Source of the DNA: an uncultured Collinsella sp.
Lineage (GTDB): Bacteria > Actinomycetota > Coriobacteriia > Coriobacteriales > Coriobacteriaceae
Assembly: GCA_959028445.1 (NCBI GenBank)
Contig: CAUFRY010000023.1
Span: forward strand, 1 to 32,791
DNA: 32,791 nt
Reading direction: 5' to 3'
Under the pieces are notes generated by a model. That model saw only the letters and a program-made list of their open reading frames with translations, did no database searches and had not been told where the DNA came from. The translations under genes and the position numbers were made by a program. This document shows positions 25,495 through 32,791 of the stretch, piece by piece; the first letter of the stretch is position 1; the number at the start of each line of letters is the position of its first letter.

Positions 25495-25528
25495 CCCGCG
25501 CGAGGGGATTGGGGTGGCCTCGCGCGGG
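25495..25528 (-). terminator. Hairpin between malQ and the phosphorylase gene
   Basis: A perfect 11-bp GC-rich stem (25495-25505 with 25518-25528) with a 12-base loop. On the minus strand it is followed only by CTTCTT, so it may be a weak terminator or an mRNA-stabilising hairpin allowing partial read-through into the phosphorylase gene. Confidence 0.5.
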
Positions 25529-25576
25529 AAAAGCAAGCGCGTCCGCACGGTGGGGAGGGGTCGGGCGCGGTAGCTC

Positions 25577-27082
25577 CTATTGAGGAAGCTCGATTTCGGC
25601 TTCCGACGGGATGCGGAAGTAGGTCTCGGTCCAGTCGGTGAGTTTGTGCTCGAGCTCGCGGGTGATGGCGCCGTCGAGCATGCGCCAGGTCCAGTTGCCG
25701 CCCAGCGTGGCAGGGGTGTTGATGCGCGCCTCGTTGCCCAAGTTGAGCAGATCCTGCATGGTGTAGATGCACGTGTCGCTCACGCTGGCGGCGATGGTGC
25801 GATTGAGTGCATCTGCCATGGGTTCGCCGGCCTGCTGATGGGTGTACAGGGCTGCCTGCTCGCGCTGACGCGGGGTGGCCGTTCCCTCAAACCAACCGCG
25901 CGCCGTCTCGTTATCGTGGGTGCCCACATAGGCGACGGTGTTGGCGATGTAGTTATGCGGCAGGTAGTACGAGTTGGTGCCCTCAAAGGCAAACTGCAGG
26001 ATCTTCATGCCGGGGAAACCCGAGTTGTCGCGCATGTCGATGACGCCGGGGGTGAGGAAGCCCAGGTCCTCGGCGATGATGGGCAGCGTGCCGAGCTTTT
26101 CCTTGAGCGCCTTGAAGAACTTGAGGCCGGGACCCTGCGTCCACGAACCGTAGGACGAATCGGGCGAGGAGAACGGCACCTCCCAATAGGCCTCGAAGCC
26201 GCGGAAGTGATCCAGGCGGATGACGTCGTACATGTCGAGGGCGGCGCGAATGCGGCTCTCCCACCAGGAGAAGCCGTCGGACTCCATGGCGTCCCAGTCG
26301 TAGATGGGGTTGCCCCAGTACTGGCCGGTGGCCGAGAACTGGTCGGGCGGCGTGCCGGCGACGCTCACGGGATTGCCGGCGGCATCGATCTTAAAGAGCT
26401 CAGGCGTCGCCCACATCTCGACGGAGTCACGCGAGACATAGATGGGCAGGTCGCCGATGATGAGAATGTCGCGCTCGTTGGCATAGGCCTTGAGGCGGCT
26501 CCACTGGCGATCGAAGAAGTACTGCGTCATCTGGTGGTAGAGCATACGCGCCGGATGGTCGGCGCAGACCTTGGCGGAAGCCTCGCCGCGGGTGTGGAGC
26601 TCCGCGGGCCACTCCCAGAACGCCTTGAGACCGCACTCCTCTTTGACGGTCATGAACTCACAGTAGGGGATGAGCCAGTCCTCGTTGGCCTGGATAAAGT
26701 CATCGAAATCGGCCGGCTTGTCGGCAGCAAAGCGCTCGGCGGCGCGGTCGAGAATCTGACGGCGGCCGCCAAAGATAGCACCGTAGTCGACATTGCTGGG
26801 GTCGGATCCCAGATACACGCCATCGATATCGCGCTGCTCCAGATACCCTGCCTCGATAAGCTCGGCAAAGTCGATAAAGTTGGGGTTGCCTGCGCGGGCC
26901 GAGAACGACTGATAGGGCGAATCGCCATAGCTGGTCGTCGTAAGGGGCAGAATCTGCCAGTAATGTTGTTTGCACGAGGCGAGAAAATCGACGAAGTCGT
27001 AGGCATTCCAGCCAAAGCCGCCGATTCCGTAAGGTCCGGGCAGGGATGAGACGGGCATCAGAACACCGCTTGCACGCTCCAT
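25577..27082 (-). CDS. malQ: 4-alpha-glucanotransferase (amylomaltase)
   Basis: GH77 enzyme that transfers maltosyl or longer dextrinyl units between alpha-1,4-glucans, producing glucose and chains that the phosphorylase can use. The start SGVLMPVSSLPGPYGIGGFG is the family signature. Catalytic motifs are RLDHFRG (Asp nucleophile), PIIAEDLG (general acid Glu) and VGTHDNETARGW (third acidic residue). With ATG 27082 it is 501 residues, the normal length. An upstream in-frame ATG at 27154 would add 24 non-conserved residues and leave almost no 5' leader. The ribosome-binding site at 27082 is weak (GGTGAG). A TTGTTTAAAC motif lies in its promoter. Confidence 0.93.
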   Translation of the reverse strand: MERASGVLMPVSSLPGPYGIGGFGWNAYDFVDFLASCKQHYWQILPLTTTSYGDSPYQSFSARAGNPNFIDFAELIEAGYLEQRDIDGVYLGSDPSNVDYGAIFGGRRQILDRAAERFAADKPADFDDFIQANEDWLIPYCEFMTVKEECGLKAFWEWPAELHTRGEASAKVCADHPARMLYHQMTQYFFDRQWSRLKAYANERDILIIGDLPIYVSRDSVEMWATPELFKIDAAGNPVSVAGTPPDQFSATGQYWGNPIYDWDAMESDGFSWWESRIRAALDMYDVIRLDHFRGFEAYWEVPFSSPDSSYGSWTQGPGLKFFKALKEKLGTLPIIAEDLGFLTPGVIDMRDNSGFPGMKILQFAFEGTNSYYLPHNYIANTVAYVGTHDNETARGWFEGTATPRQREQAALYTHQQAGEPMADALNRTIAASVSDTCIYTMQDLLNLGNEARINTPATLGGNWTWRMLDGAITRELEHKLTDWTETYFRIPSEAEIELPQ

Positions 27083-27167
27083 GGATGCACTCACCGTCCT
27101 TTTGAATAAGGGGCTGCGCCGTAGATGGATAGACGGCTCGTCCCGAGTTTCCATTTCTATTGTCCCT

Positions 27168-27196
27168 ATTGTAGAACATGTTGTTTAAACATGTAT
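27168..27196 (-). promoter_or_regulatory. malQ promoter with predicted regulon operator
   Basis: On the minus strand a TACAAT -10 (27173-27168) is preceded at 17 bases by a weak ATACAT (27196-27191). The shared motif TTGTTTAAAC (plus strand 27181-27190) occupies the spacer, embedded in ACATG...CATGT. A repressor here would directly block polymerase. Confidence 0.55.
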
Positions 27197-27244
27197 ATAG
27201 AGAATGAAAAAGTTGCCGAATTTCGGTGAATGGTAGTGCGCCAT

Positions 27245-27294
27245 AAAGACGATATGAGCAGAACAATGTGAGCCCCTGCTTCGTATCGTCTTTT
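27245..27294. other. Long hairpin upstream of the IS110-type remnant
   Basis: AAAGACGATA (27245-27254) pairs with TATCGTCTTT (27284-27293), and AGCAG pairs with CTGCT inside it. Ts follow on the plus strand and As precede on the left. It could be a terminator, or part of the non-coding left end of the IS110-type element, where family members encode a guide (bridge) RNA. Nothing else is seen between the malQ promoter and the transposase remnant at 27379. Confidence 0.4.
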
Positions 27295-27378
27295 GATTCG
27301 TGGGCCAAGGCTGACAATGGTCGTCGTCATTAAAATCCGGCAGCCAGCCAGGTTGCCACAATGCGAGACTGGCTCACA

Positions 27379-28154
27379 ATGCCACATGTTGCCTCTATTG
27401 GCCTTGAGGTGCACGCCCGCAGCATCAAAGGATGCGCCTTCAATCCGTTCACGGGCGAGATCGGCGGGAAGCCCCTTCTCCTACGACCCCGCCTCCGTCG
27501 CCGACTCGATCCTTTCTATCGAGTCGCCCGGGGCAGTCTACGAGTCCGGCGTCACCGGCTTTCCCTTCTGCAGGGAGCCGCGCTGCCTCGGCGTGGACTG
27601 CGTCATCGGCGCGGTCTCCAAGATGCAGAGGCCCGCGGCCGACAAGCGACGCAAGACCGACAAGCGCGACGCCGAGTTTTCGGCCAAGCAGCTCGCACTG
27701 CACGAAATCGTCGAGGTCCACGTCCCCGACTGCGAGTGCGAGGGCGCCAGGGACCTCTCCCAGGCCCCCGCCGATGCCCGGGAGAGGTTACCGTGTTACC
27801 GTCAAGCAGCGCCTCTCCAAGTACCTGCCCAGGAATGGGCAGTGCCACCCCGGCGGAGACGACCAGAGAAGGAGGCTCGGGACGTGGACCAGGGCGCACT
27901 GGGCCTGGATCGAAGCCGCGGAGATGGCCGACCCCACGGCCCAGCAGACCCTCGACTGCTATAAGGAGCGCGTCAAGCGGGCGGTAGACGAGAAGAAGGA
28001 CCTGGAATCCAAGGTGGAGTCCCAGTCGGAACAGCCCCGATGGAAGCCGACGATGGACGTGCTCAGCTGCATGAAGGGCATCGACGTCGTCATCTCCGCT
28101 GTTAGTGTTAGTGTATTTTTCACCGTTCAGTTTAATGCTACCACTGACAGTTGA
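27379..28154 (+). pseudogene. IS110-family transposase remnant, frameshifted and truncated
   Basis: Three reading frames together resemble the N-terminal DEDD (RuvC-like) domain of IS110 transposases. Frame one from ATG 27379 gives ASIGLEVHARSIKG. After a shift near 27475, the second frame gives YDPASVADSI, YESGVTGF and KTDKRDAEFSAKQL. After another near 27775, the third frame gives RAHWAWIEAAE and QPRWKPTMDVLSCMKGID. That last segment leads into the C-terminal Transposase_20 domain, which is missing beyond about 28105. The protein cannot be functional. It marks the border between the carbohydrate region and the degraded accessory region. Confidence 0.75.
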
Positions 28155-28473
28155 AACGCCTGTGGAAGGGATAGCCTTGTTGGACGGGGACTATTCGTGA
28201 TAGTATCGCGCCGCAACATCGAGGCGCGAATCGCCCATGTGGTGGCAGTGCGAGTTTCGTGAGGTGTGGTGTGGACGGGACGCAGCGTTTTATGGGTCTG
28301 GCCGGTCCGACTGGTGTGCAGTTCTGTCGGGCCGGCCGAGATTGGTGAAGAGATCGCGTTGTTGAATGAGCGAATTTTACAAGCAGCTCTTCAAGACGCT
28401 CTGGGCGTTGGCTAGGGCTGCGCAGTCAATCGCATGCAGCGATAGGCGAGGTGATTGCTCGATGGGTTGGCGA
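28105..28473. other. Non-coding junction region
   Basis: No convincing gene is visible. It begins where the transposase homology stops (GTTAGTGTTAGTG short direct repeat). It contains a hairpin CGCGCC/GGCGCG near 28207-28233 and a 12-bp GC-rich hairpin with one wobble (28300-28311 with 28326-28337). The latter could end transcription of the precursor peptide gene on the minus strand, although no T run follows. Part of this stretch may be an insertion-sequence end. Confidence 0.35.
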
Positions 28474-28656
28474 CTAGTTTTGTGCCGTACTTGCCCCGGT
28501 GCCGTCGTTATCTGCCGAGTACCAGAATGCGTAGGCCGCAACGACGGCATCGTAGACGGCTGCAACTACGTTATCCACGACGGCTGCGAAGTTGACTACA
28601 ACGGGAATGGGGCCGGTTTTGGAATCCATCTTCTCTACTTCTGGGGTCTCGTACAT
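28474..28656 (-). CDS. Putative RiPP precursor peptide
   Basis: A 60-residue peptide. The N terminus MYETPEVEKM resembles the YExPEVE leader motif common among small gut-bacterial peptide precursors. The centre repeats a Val/Ala octad with one Asn or Asp each (VVDNVVAA, VYDAVVAA) and leads into an aromatic cluster, YAFWYSAD (residues 42-49), with a hydrophilic tail. AAGGAG overlaps the stop of the upstream radical-SAM gene, 9 bases before this ATG, so the two are translationally coupled. A ribosomally made peptide modified by a radical-SAM enzyme is the natural reading. The modification and activity are unknown, and the enzyme gene here is broken. Confidence 0.6.
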   Translation of the reverse strand: MYETPEVEKMDSKTGPIPVVVNFAAVVDNVVAAVYDAVVAAYAFWYSADNDGTGASTAQN

Positions 28657-28668
28657 GGGAACATCTCC

Positions 28669-29500
28669 TTAGAGTTGGGACAGGACGCTCAGGTCGCCTA
28701 GATCGTCATCGATTAGGTCGATATAGAGGTCGCCGTCCATATTGATGTCTGCAATCAACGATGAGATCTCTTCCATCTCGTCAATCGAGTGCATGCGATT
28801 GGCCAACGCGGTAATAACGGGTTTATCCCAAACGGTTGCCATTCCGGCATCGTAGTATTCCTGAAGACTGTGTTTGCGAACGTTTCCAATGATGAGAGGT
28901 ATATAGGGGGATACGACGATATCGCCATTGGCGTGGATGGCCACTTGGTCAAATTGCATCTGCAGCTGGGGGAATCTGACCAAGTGGTCGATGGGGTCGC
29001 CCCACTCAAACATGAAGTAGCCTCGATAGCCTGGATCGTATCGAAGGTCGTTGATCGTGTTGACCAACCGACGGTATTGATTATTTGAAGGGCGAATTGT
29101 GCGGTTTTTTCGGGCTCTGCCGAGGAGCATAAGTGGCTGACTCGAAGGTCAATTCGGTCGGTCCTGCTCGACGATTTCAGCTTGTCCCGGAGCATCGTGC
29201 AAACTGGTTTGAAATCGTCGACATTAAATGATGTTGGACAAAAGGCAATCGAAAGGTGCAGCGAAGTTTCGTTCAGCGTGATATCGATGGCGTCTAGTAC
29301 CCGGTCGTATAGCCCCGGGAACCCCCGCATATGTTCATGAGAATCACGTAGGCCATCGAGGCTAAACTGTATGCCGTTTAAACCGGTATGTTCGAGCTCA
29401 TGCAAAGTAATTGAGCTTGCGAGCAGTCCGTTTGACACGAGGTTGCATTTGACGCCAGATGCGCTGAGCCGTCGCAAGGATTCGATGACAAGGAATGGAC
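28669..29500 (-). pseudogene. Radical-SAM peptide maturase, 5'-truncated and frameshifted
   Basis: The minus strand encodes a radical-SAM protein interior: ESLRRLSASGVKCNLVSNGL, GIQFSLDGLRDSHEHMRG and IDLRVSHL. Near 29130-29132 the frame shifts, and the second frame continues with MLLGRARKN, HANGDIVVSPYIPLIIGNV and KHSLQEYYDAGM, the SPASM-like C-terminal layout without its cysteines. A single missing base explains the shift. The N-terminal part, including the CxxxCxxC iron-sulphur motif and GGE motif, is absent: homology stops near 29500 and an in-frame stop follows at 29546-29544. The enzyme cannot be active. It is directly followed by the precursor peptide gene. Confidence 0.75.
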
Positions 29501-29513
29501 TGGAGTGATGGCG

Positions 29514-29867
29514 ATGCCGGGCGTTGTGGTTCCAATGGTGGGGTCATGCCTGCTGCTGGTGTTCGGAATAATGATATATCGAGGCAAGCTCACGGGATTG
29601 CTTGCCGGAATGTCATTGCTATCGGGAGAGCGTTTAGAGGAGGCAAAGCGGACGGCCGAGTCTCTAGGCGCAAACCGAGTGGTGGGGGCGTCTGTAGTTT
29701 TCTCCGCAATATGCCTTTTTCTCTCGTCCCTTTTTCCGGACAAAAGGGCTATTCTCGGCCTGATGGTGGCTGCCGTTATAATCGCCGCGCTTGCCTATGC
29801 AAATAGGGGGCCTATTCGTATGTATATAAAGGTGAAATGGAATCCTGGGCACCGCAGCCCGAGATAG
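29514..29867 (+). CDS. Small membrane protein, DUF3784-like
   Basis: A 117-residue protein with three hydrophobic segments (about residues 5-22, 55-75 and 80-95). The motif GIMIYRGKLTGLLAGMSLLS resembles DUF3784 proteins, whose function is unknown. I start at ATG 29514, where GGAG (29502-29505) is 8 bases upstream; ATG 29508 is also in frame. Its start region coincides with the point where the oppositely oriented radical-SAM homology ends, which marks a rearrangement junction. The ABC exporter follows on the same strand after about 96 bases. Confidence 0.6.
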   Translation: MPGVVVPMVGSCLLLVFGIMIYRGKLTGLLAGMSLLSGERLEEAKRTAESLGANRVVGASVVFSAICLFLSSLFPDKRAILGLMVAAVIIAALAYANRGPIRMYIKVKWNPGHRSPR

Positions 29868-29963
29868 TGTCTTGAGCAAGGATTAACAACAAGGGATATA
29901 TGGGAGCGATTAAGCGGCGAACATATTCAGTTTTGGATAAAAGGCCGCTTGATGGGAGCTGGC

Positions 29964-31567
29964 ATGTTTAAGAAGACGGTTCACGAGTTGTTTCGGTGTA
30001 AAGGGTCACGGCTTTTCGTGATTCTCATGCTGGTTAATTTCGCTCTCTCGTGCATCATGCCCGCCTTAAACGGTGGGTTTGTAGACTTTCTCGTGACGAA
30101 TAGGGACCCATCTCGCGTCGTATGGTTTGCGGCCTTTGTTGCGGGCATAGGGATATCGGCCTCCTTCATGTCGTATGCGATGGGCGTGAACGTATCGCGC
30201 GTCATCTTGGAGATGACGACGAGACTGATGGGGACCACGTGTGAGTCGTTTGAACGGGGGCCCCTGGAAAAGGGGGAGCAGGCGGATCCATCCTATACAA
30301 CGCAGAGGGTGTATGCGGATTCGAATGCGGTGTCATCGTTTGTCGTGAACAACTTCCTGACGATCGGGCTTAACGTCGTTCTGGTTGTGTTGATATGCAT
30401 CATCCTGTTTTCGATCAATCCGGTGTTCCTGGTGTTAAGTGCATGTTCGCTTGTTGCGTACTTCATTTTATTCAGGGCGTTGAAAAAGCCGCTGTACAAC
30501 AGCTCGCTTGCGAACAAGGAGGGGTTGAGCAAGCTTTTCGCGTCCGTGAGCGGCGAGCTGTCGCAGTTGTTTGACATTAAGTGCGATGGCGCATATGACC
30601 AGAGCACTCGGACGCTCAAAGGGGTATTCGAGGGGTACTACCCGATTTACATGAAAGCAAGTAGGGTCTCGAATCTGGCCACCTCGAGCGACGGCCTGAT
30701 CTCATCTGTGTTCCGGGGAGCGTTGCTTGTGATCTCCGGAATGGAAATATTAAGCGGAAGAATGAGCATTGGCGAGTTCACAATGGTGAACTCGTATTAC
30801 TCGATGGCGTTCGGATGCTTCAAATATTATTTGAATTATTTCAAATCGTATCAGGACGCAAGGGCCTCGTTCGACCGATTGGGGGCTCTGACGGAGGACG
30901 CCGAGGACCGCGGCACCCTCACGGTTGGGCACGTGGAGAGCATATCGTTGTCCAACATCGCGTACCGATACGCGGGAAAGCCCTACTTGTACCGCGATCT
31001 CTCCGTGGACGTCGAGAGGGGGAAACCTATGCCATTACCGGGCCGAACGGATGCGGCAAAAGCACGTTTCTGAAGGTGCTTCTTGGACTATATTCTGCTG
31101 GGGGACATCGGGCTTTGGGGTCGGTGCCATATGAAGAGCTCGATATGGAGACGATCCGACATGACCTGTTTGCGGTGTGCCCGCAAAAGCTCTTTATTCC
31201 GAATGAAACGGTGGAACACTATCTTGAGAGGGCATCGATTCGGGGAACGGGCGAGCATCTCTGCGAGCTTGTGCCGAGTTTCTGCCGAACCGTCGAATCG
31301 TTAAAAGGTAAGAATTGTAGGGACCTTTCTGGTGGAGAGTATCGGAAGCTAAGGATAATCTCAGCACTTTGCAGGCAACCGGAAGTGCTTGTGTTTGACG
31401 AGCCGACGAATGATTTAGACGAAGAAAGCCGTCGGGAGTTCACGGAGTATGTCTCTCGAAACCCCTTTAATCAGCTAATTCTTGTTGTAAGCCACGATCA
31501 GGATTTGATTTTGGCATGCGATAAGAAACTGGATTTGAATTTCGACTCGAAAGATGGGCAATGCTGA
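29964..31567 (+). pseudogene. ABC exporter (membrane plus ATPase domains), broken by a one-base shift
   Basis: The first frame from ATG 29964 (GGGAG 5 bases upstream) encodes a six-helix exporter membrane domain, with hydrophobic segments from about residue 15. The reading frame then changes at a GGGGG run (31018-31022). The second frame carries the ATPase: Walker A TGPNGCGKST, CPQK, signature LSGGEYRKL, Walker B VLVFDEPTNDLD and H-loop VVSHDQD, ending at 31567. One extra G in the run would restore a normal protein of about 534 residues. It is therefore a recent pseudogene, a slippage-controlled gene or a sequence error. Peptide exporters of this type accompany RiPP clusters, which fits the neighbours. 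Confidence 0.8.
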
Positions 31568-31687
31568 TGAGAAACGCTTGGAGTTCGGGATTGCGCGGCG
31601 TGAAGCGACCCTCTTCTTATCGAGTTCGTTACAATGTAGGAAAAACAGTAAGTAAGAAGACCTCTGATTGCTTTAGGAGGAGCTGTG

Positions 31688-32224
31688 GTGAATAGCGCCC
31701 AGAAGATCGATAAGTCCATCCAGAAGATGATGACTCTCGGAAGAAGGCTTGGGATTCTGTTTACGGCGCTGTTTATAGCGGTGTGTTGCTGTTCGGTGGT
31801 GGTGGTTATTTCCATTGGGCTTATGGCTGCTCAAGGAAACCTATATGATCCATCAAAGACGGTTTCCGTAGTGGTTCCTTTGATGTATCTTCTGATTTCC
31901 GGAGGGGCCACATGGACCCTGCGGGGAATCAGCATGGACATGGCTCATGGCGAATCGCCCTTTACCCTTTCGCATGCTCGAAGAATCTCGATTATCGGGT
32001 GGCTGTTTGTTGCAGCAGCAATAGGTGACCTCTTGTTTTCTCCGGGGTTTCTTTCGATAGTGATTGGCCCCTTCGACTTGCTGGGGAACGCCTATTCGAT
32101 GTTTGAAAACCTGGCCCTGCCCATAGATATTGGTGCTGTGCTGGGGGCCGTTTGCTGCTTCTCGATTTCTGCGATATGGCGCTACGGAGCTCTGCTTCAA
32201 GACCAGACCGAGGATTTGGTGTGA
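31688..32224 (+). CDS. DUF2975-like four-helix membrane protein
   Basis: A 178-residue protein with four hydrophobic segments (about residues 20-45, 58-75, 98-120 and 135-160). The layout matches DUF2975 proteins of unknown function, which are usually encoded next to a small XRE-type regulator, as here. AGGAGG (31675-31680) is 7 bases before GTG 31688; GTG 31685 is also possible. TACAAT (31630-31635) may be its -10 box. The gene after it starts 8 bases downstream. Confidence 0.7.
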   Translation: MNSAQKIDKSIQKMMTLGRRLGILFTALFIAVCCCSVVVVISIGLMAAQGNLYDPSKTVSVVVPLMYLLISGGATWTLRGISMDMAHGESPFTLSHARRISIIGWLFVAAAIGDLLFSPGFLSIVIGPFDLLGNAYSMFENLALPIDIGAVLGAVCCFSISAIWRYGALLQDQTEDLV

Positions 32225-32232
32225 GGGGCGGC

Positions 32233-32562
32233 ATGGACTATCTGATTATTGAGCTTGAAAGCTTATTGCTTCGACGCGGAAAGACGAGTACGGATATCAT
32301 TCGGGCGACCGGGCACACACCGGCAAGTATCTCAAAAATACGAAATGGCAAGGTGAAGGCAATTAGGTTAAAGACATTGCTGGATATTTGCGTAGAGCTT
32401 GATTGCCAGCCTGGCGATCTTATTAAGCGCGTCAACGAAAGAGAACTTGAGGAACTGGCGACGCGGCGCGCCCGCAACGCGCTGAGCAGGGCGACCGCGA
32501 CGGGTGATGACCCGGTCCTGGAGTCAGATCATGTTTACGTGGTCGATCTTAGAGACGACTGA
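32233..32562 (+). CDS. XRE-family (Cro/CI-type) transcriptional regulator
   Basis: A 109-residue protein. A helix-turn-helix lies at about residues 8-65 (TSTDIIRATGHTPASISKIRNGK, read with gaps, followed by LLDICVELDCQPGDLI), as in YozG-like regulators. The C-terminal 40 residues are charged, ending DHVYVVDLRDD. ATG 32233 is chosen because GAGGGG overlaps the upstream stop at proper spacing. It is co-transcribed with the DUF2975-like gene, the usual two-gene arrangement, and probably regulates that operon. Confidence 0.8.
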   Translation: MDYLIIELESLLLRRGKTSTDIIRATGHTPASISKIRNGKVKAIRLKTLLDICVELDCQPGDLIKRVNERELEELATRRARNALSRATATGDDPVLESDHVYVVDLRDD

Positions 32563-32593
32563 GGCTGGAGAATAAAAAAGTATTGAGCAGGTG

Positions 32594-32630
32594 CAGCCCG
32601 TGAAAACAACGGTTTTCACGGGCTGTTCAT
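32594..32630 (+). terminator. Terminator-like hairpin after the XRE gene
   Basis: A perfect 14-bp stem (32594-32607 with 32612-32625) with a 4-base loop, about 30 bases after the stop. The tail TTCATTC is only moderately T-rich. Confidence 0.6.
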
Positions 32631-32791
32631 TCAACGTCCTGCAGTGGCCTGTATTTCTCGCCGCGTCACTGGGGAACGAGAGAGTCATTTCCTGTGCTGG
32701 ATGCAGGGGGGGGTGCTTACCTTGTGTAATATATAATGAGTCCTAGGCCCTTTCGACACCACCTATATTGCGAATCAGCACCGCCGCCCAC
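32631..32791. other. Non-coding end of window
   Basis: No gene is visible. An eight-G run lies at 32706-32713 and a TATAAT box at 32732-32737 without a clear -35 box. They could belong to a promoter for a gene beyond the window. Confidence 0.3.

Noticed and set aside
27293..27987. Separate small genes in the three overlapping plus-strand frames
   Set aside because: Each frame carries only part of the same IS110-type homology, so they are pieces of one frameshifted transposase gene.
28366..28701. A 111-codon plus-strand frame opposite the precursor peptide
   Set aside because: No ribosome-binding site or recognisable domain. The minus-strand peptide has a strong, coupled ribosome-binding site and a sensible composition.

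Overview
The window looks like a chromosomal segment of a Coriobacteriia actinobacterium, most likely Collinsella or a close relative. This rests on the high-GC codon use, the gene neighbourhoods and protein resemblance recalled from that group. It is not a database result.

Positions 1-6939 hold a tightly packed forward housekeeping operon: acpS, nnr, alr, a family-4 uracil-DNA glycosylase, tsaE and a single-chain TsaB-RimI-TsaD fusion. Genes abut, overlap or are separated by a few bases. The t6A tRNA-modification factors (except TsaC) sit beside metabolite repair, cell-wall alanine and acyl-carrier activation genes. The 0.8-kb gap at 6940-7748 holds two long hairpin elements in opposite orientation and then a regulatory leader for cstA: promoter, palindromic operator, an Ile/Val-rich 14-codon peptide ORF and an intrinsic terminator. 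After cstA comes a protein with a C-terminal JetD-like Toprim fold and a long charged linker. A third copy of the hairpin element, a tRNA-like remnant and tRNA-Gln follow.

Positions 12471-18053 carry a cytosolic peptidoglycan-binding-repeat protein and a polyprenyl diphosphate synthase, both on the minus strand. Next are a PTS EIICB fused to a HAD phosphatase (minus) and a divergent GntR/UTRA regulator. Positions 18360-27082 hold a carbohydrate ABC importer (lipoprotein, two permeases, ATPase), then a phosphorylase and 4-alpha-glucanotransferase on the minus strand. A shared 10-bp motif, TTGTTTAAAC or one mismatch from it, lies upstream of the PTS gene, the regulator, the ABC operon (twice) and malQ. 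The regulator therefore probably controls one malto-oligosaccharide uptake and breakdown regulon. Three regularly spaced hairpin repeats with 27-nt spacers lie between the importer and the phosphorylase.

From about 27.2 kb to the end the region is accessory and decaying. It holds a frameshifted IS110-type transposase remnant and a small RiPP-like precursor peptide gene coupled to a truncated, frameshifted radical-SAM gene. It also holds a DUF3784-like membrane protein, an ABC exporter broken by a one-base change in a G tract, and a DUF2975-like membrane protein paired with an XRE-type regulator.

The strongest candidates for undescribed biology are the variable-arm hairpin family with an exactly 75-nt core, the 27-nt-spacer repeat array, the Ile/Val leader upstream of cstA, the PTS-phosphatase fusion with its predicted regulon, and the RiPP-like locus.
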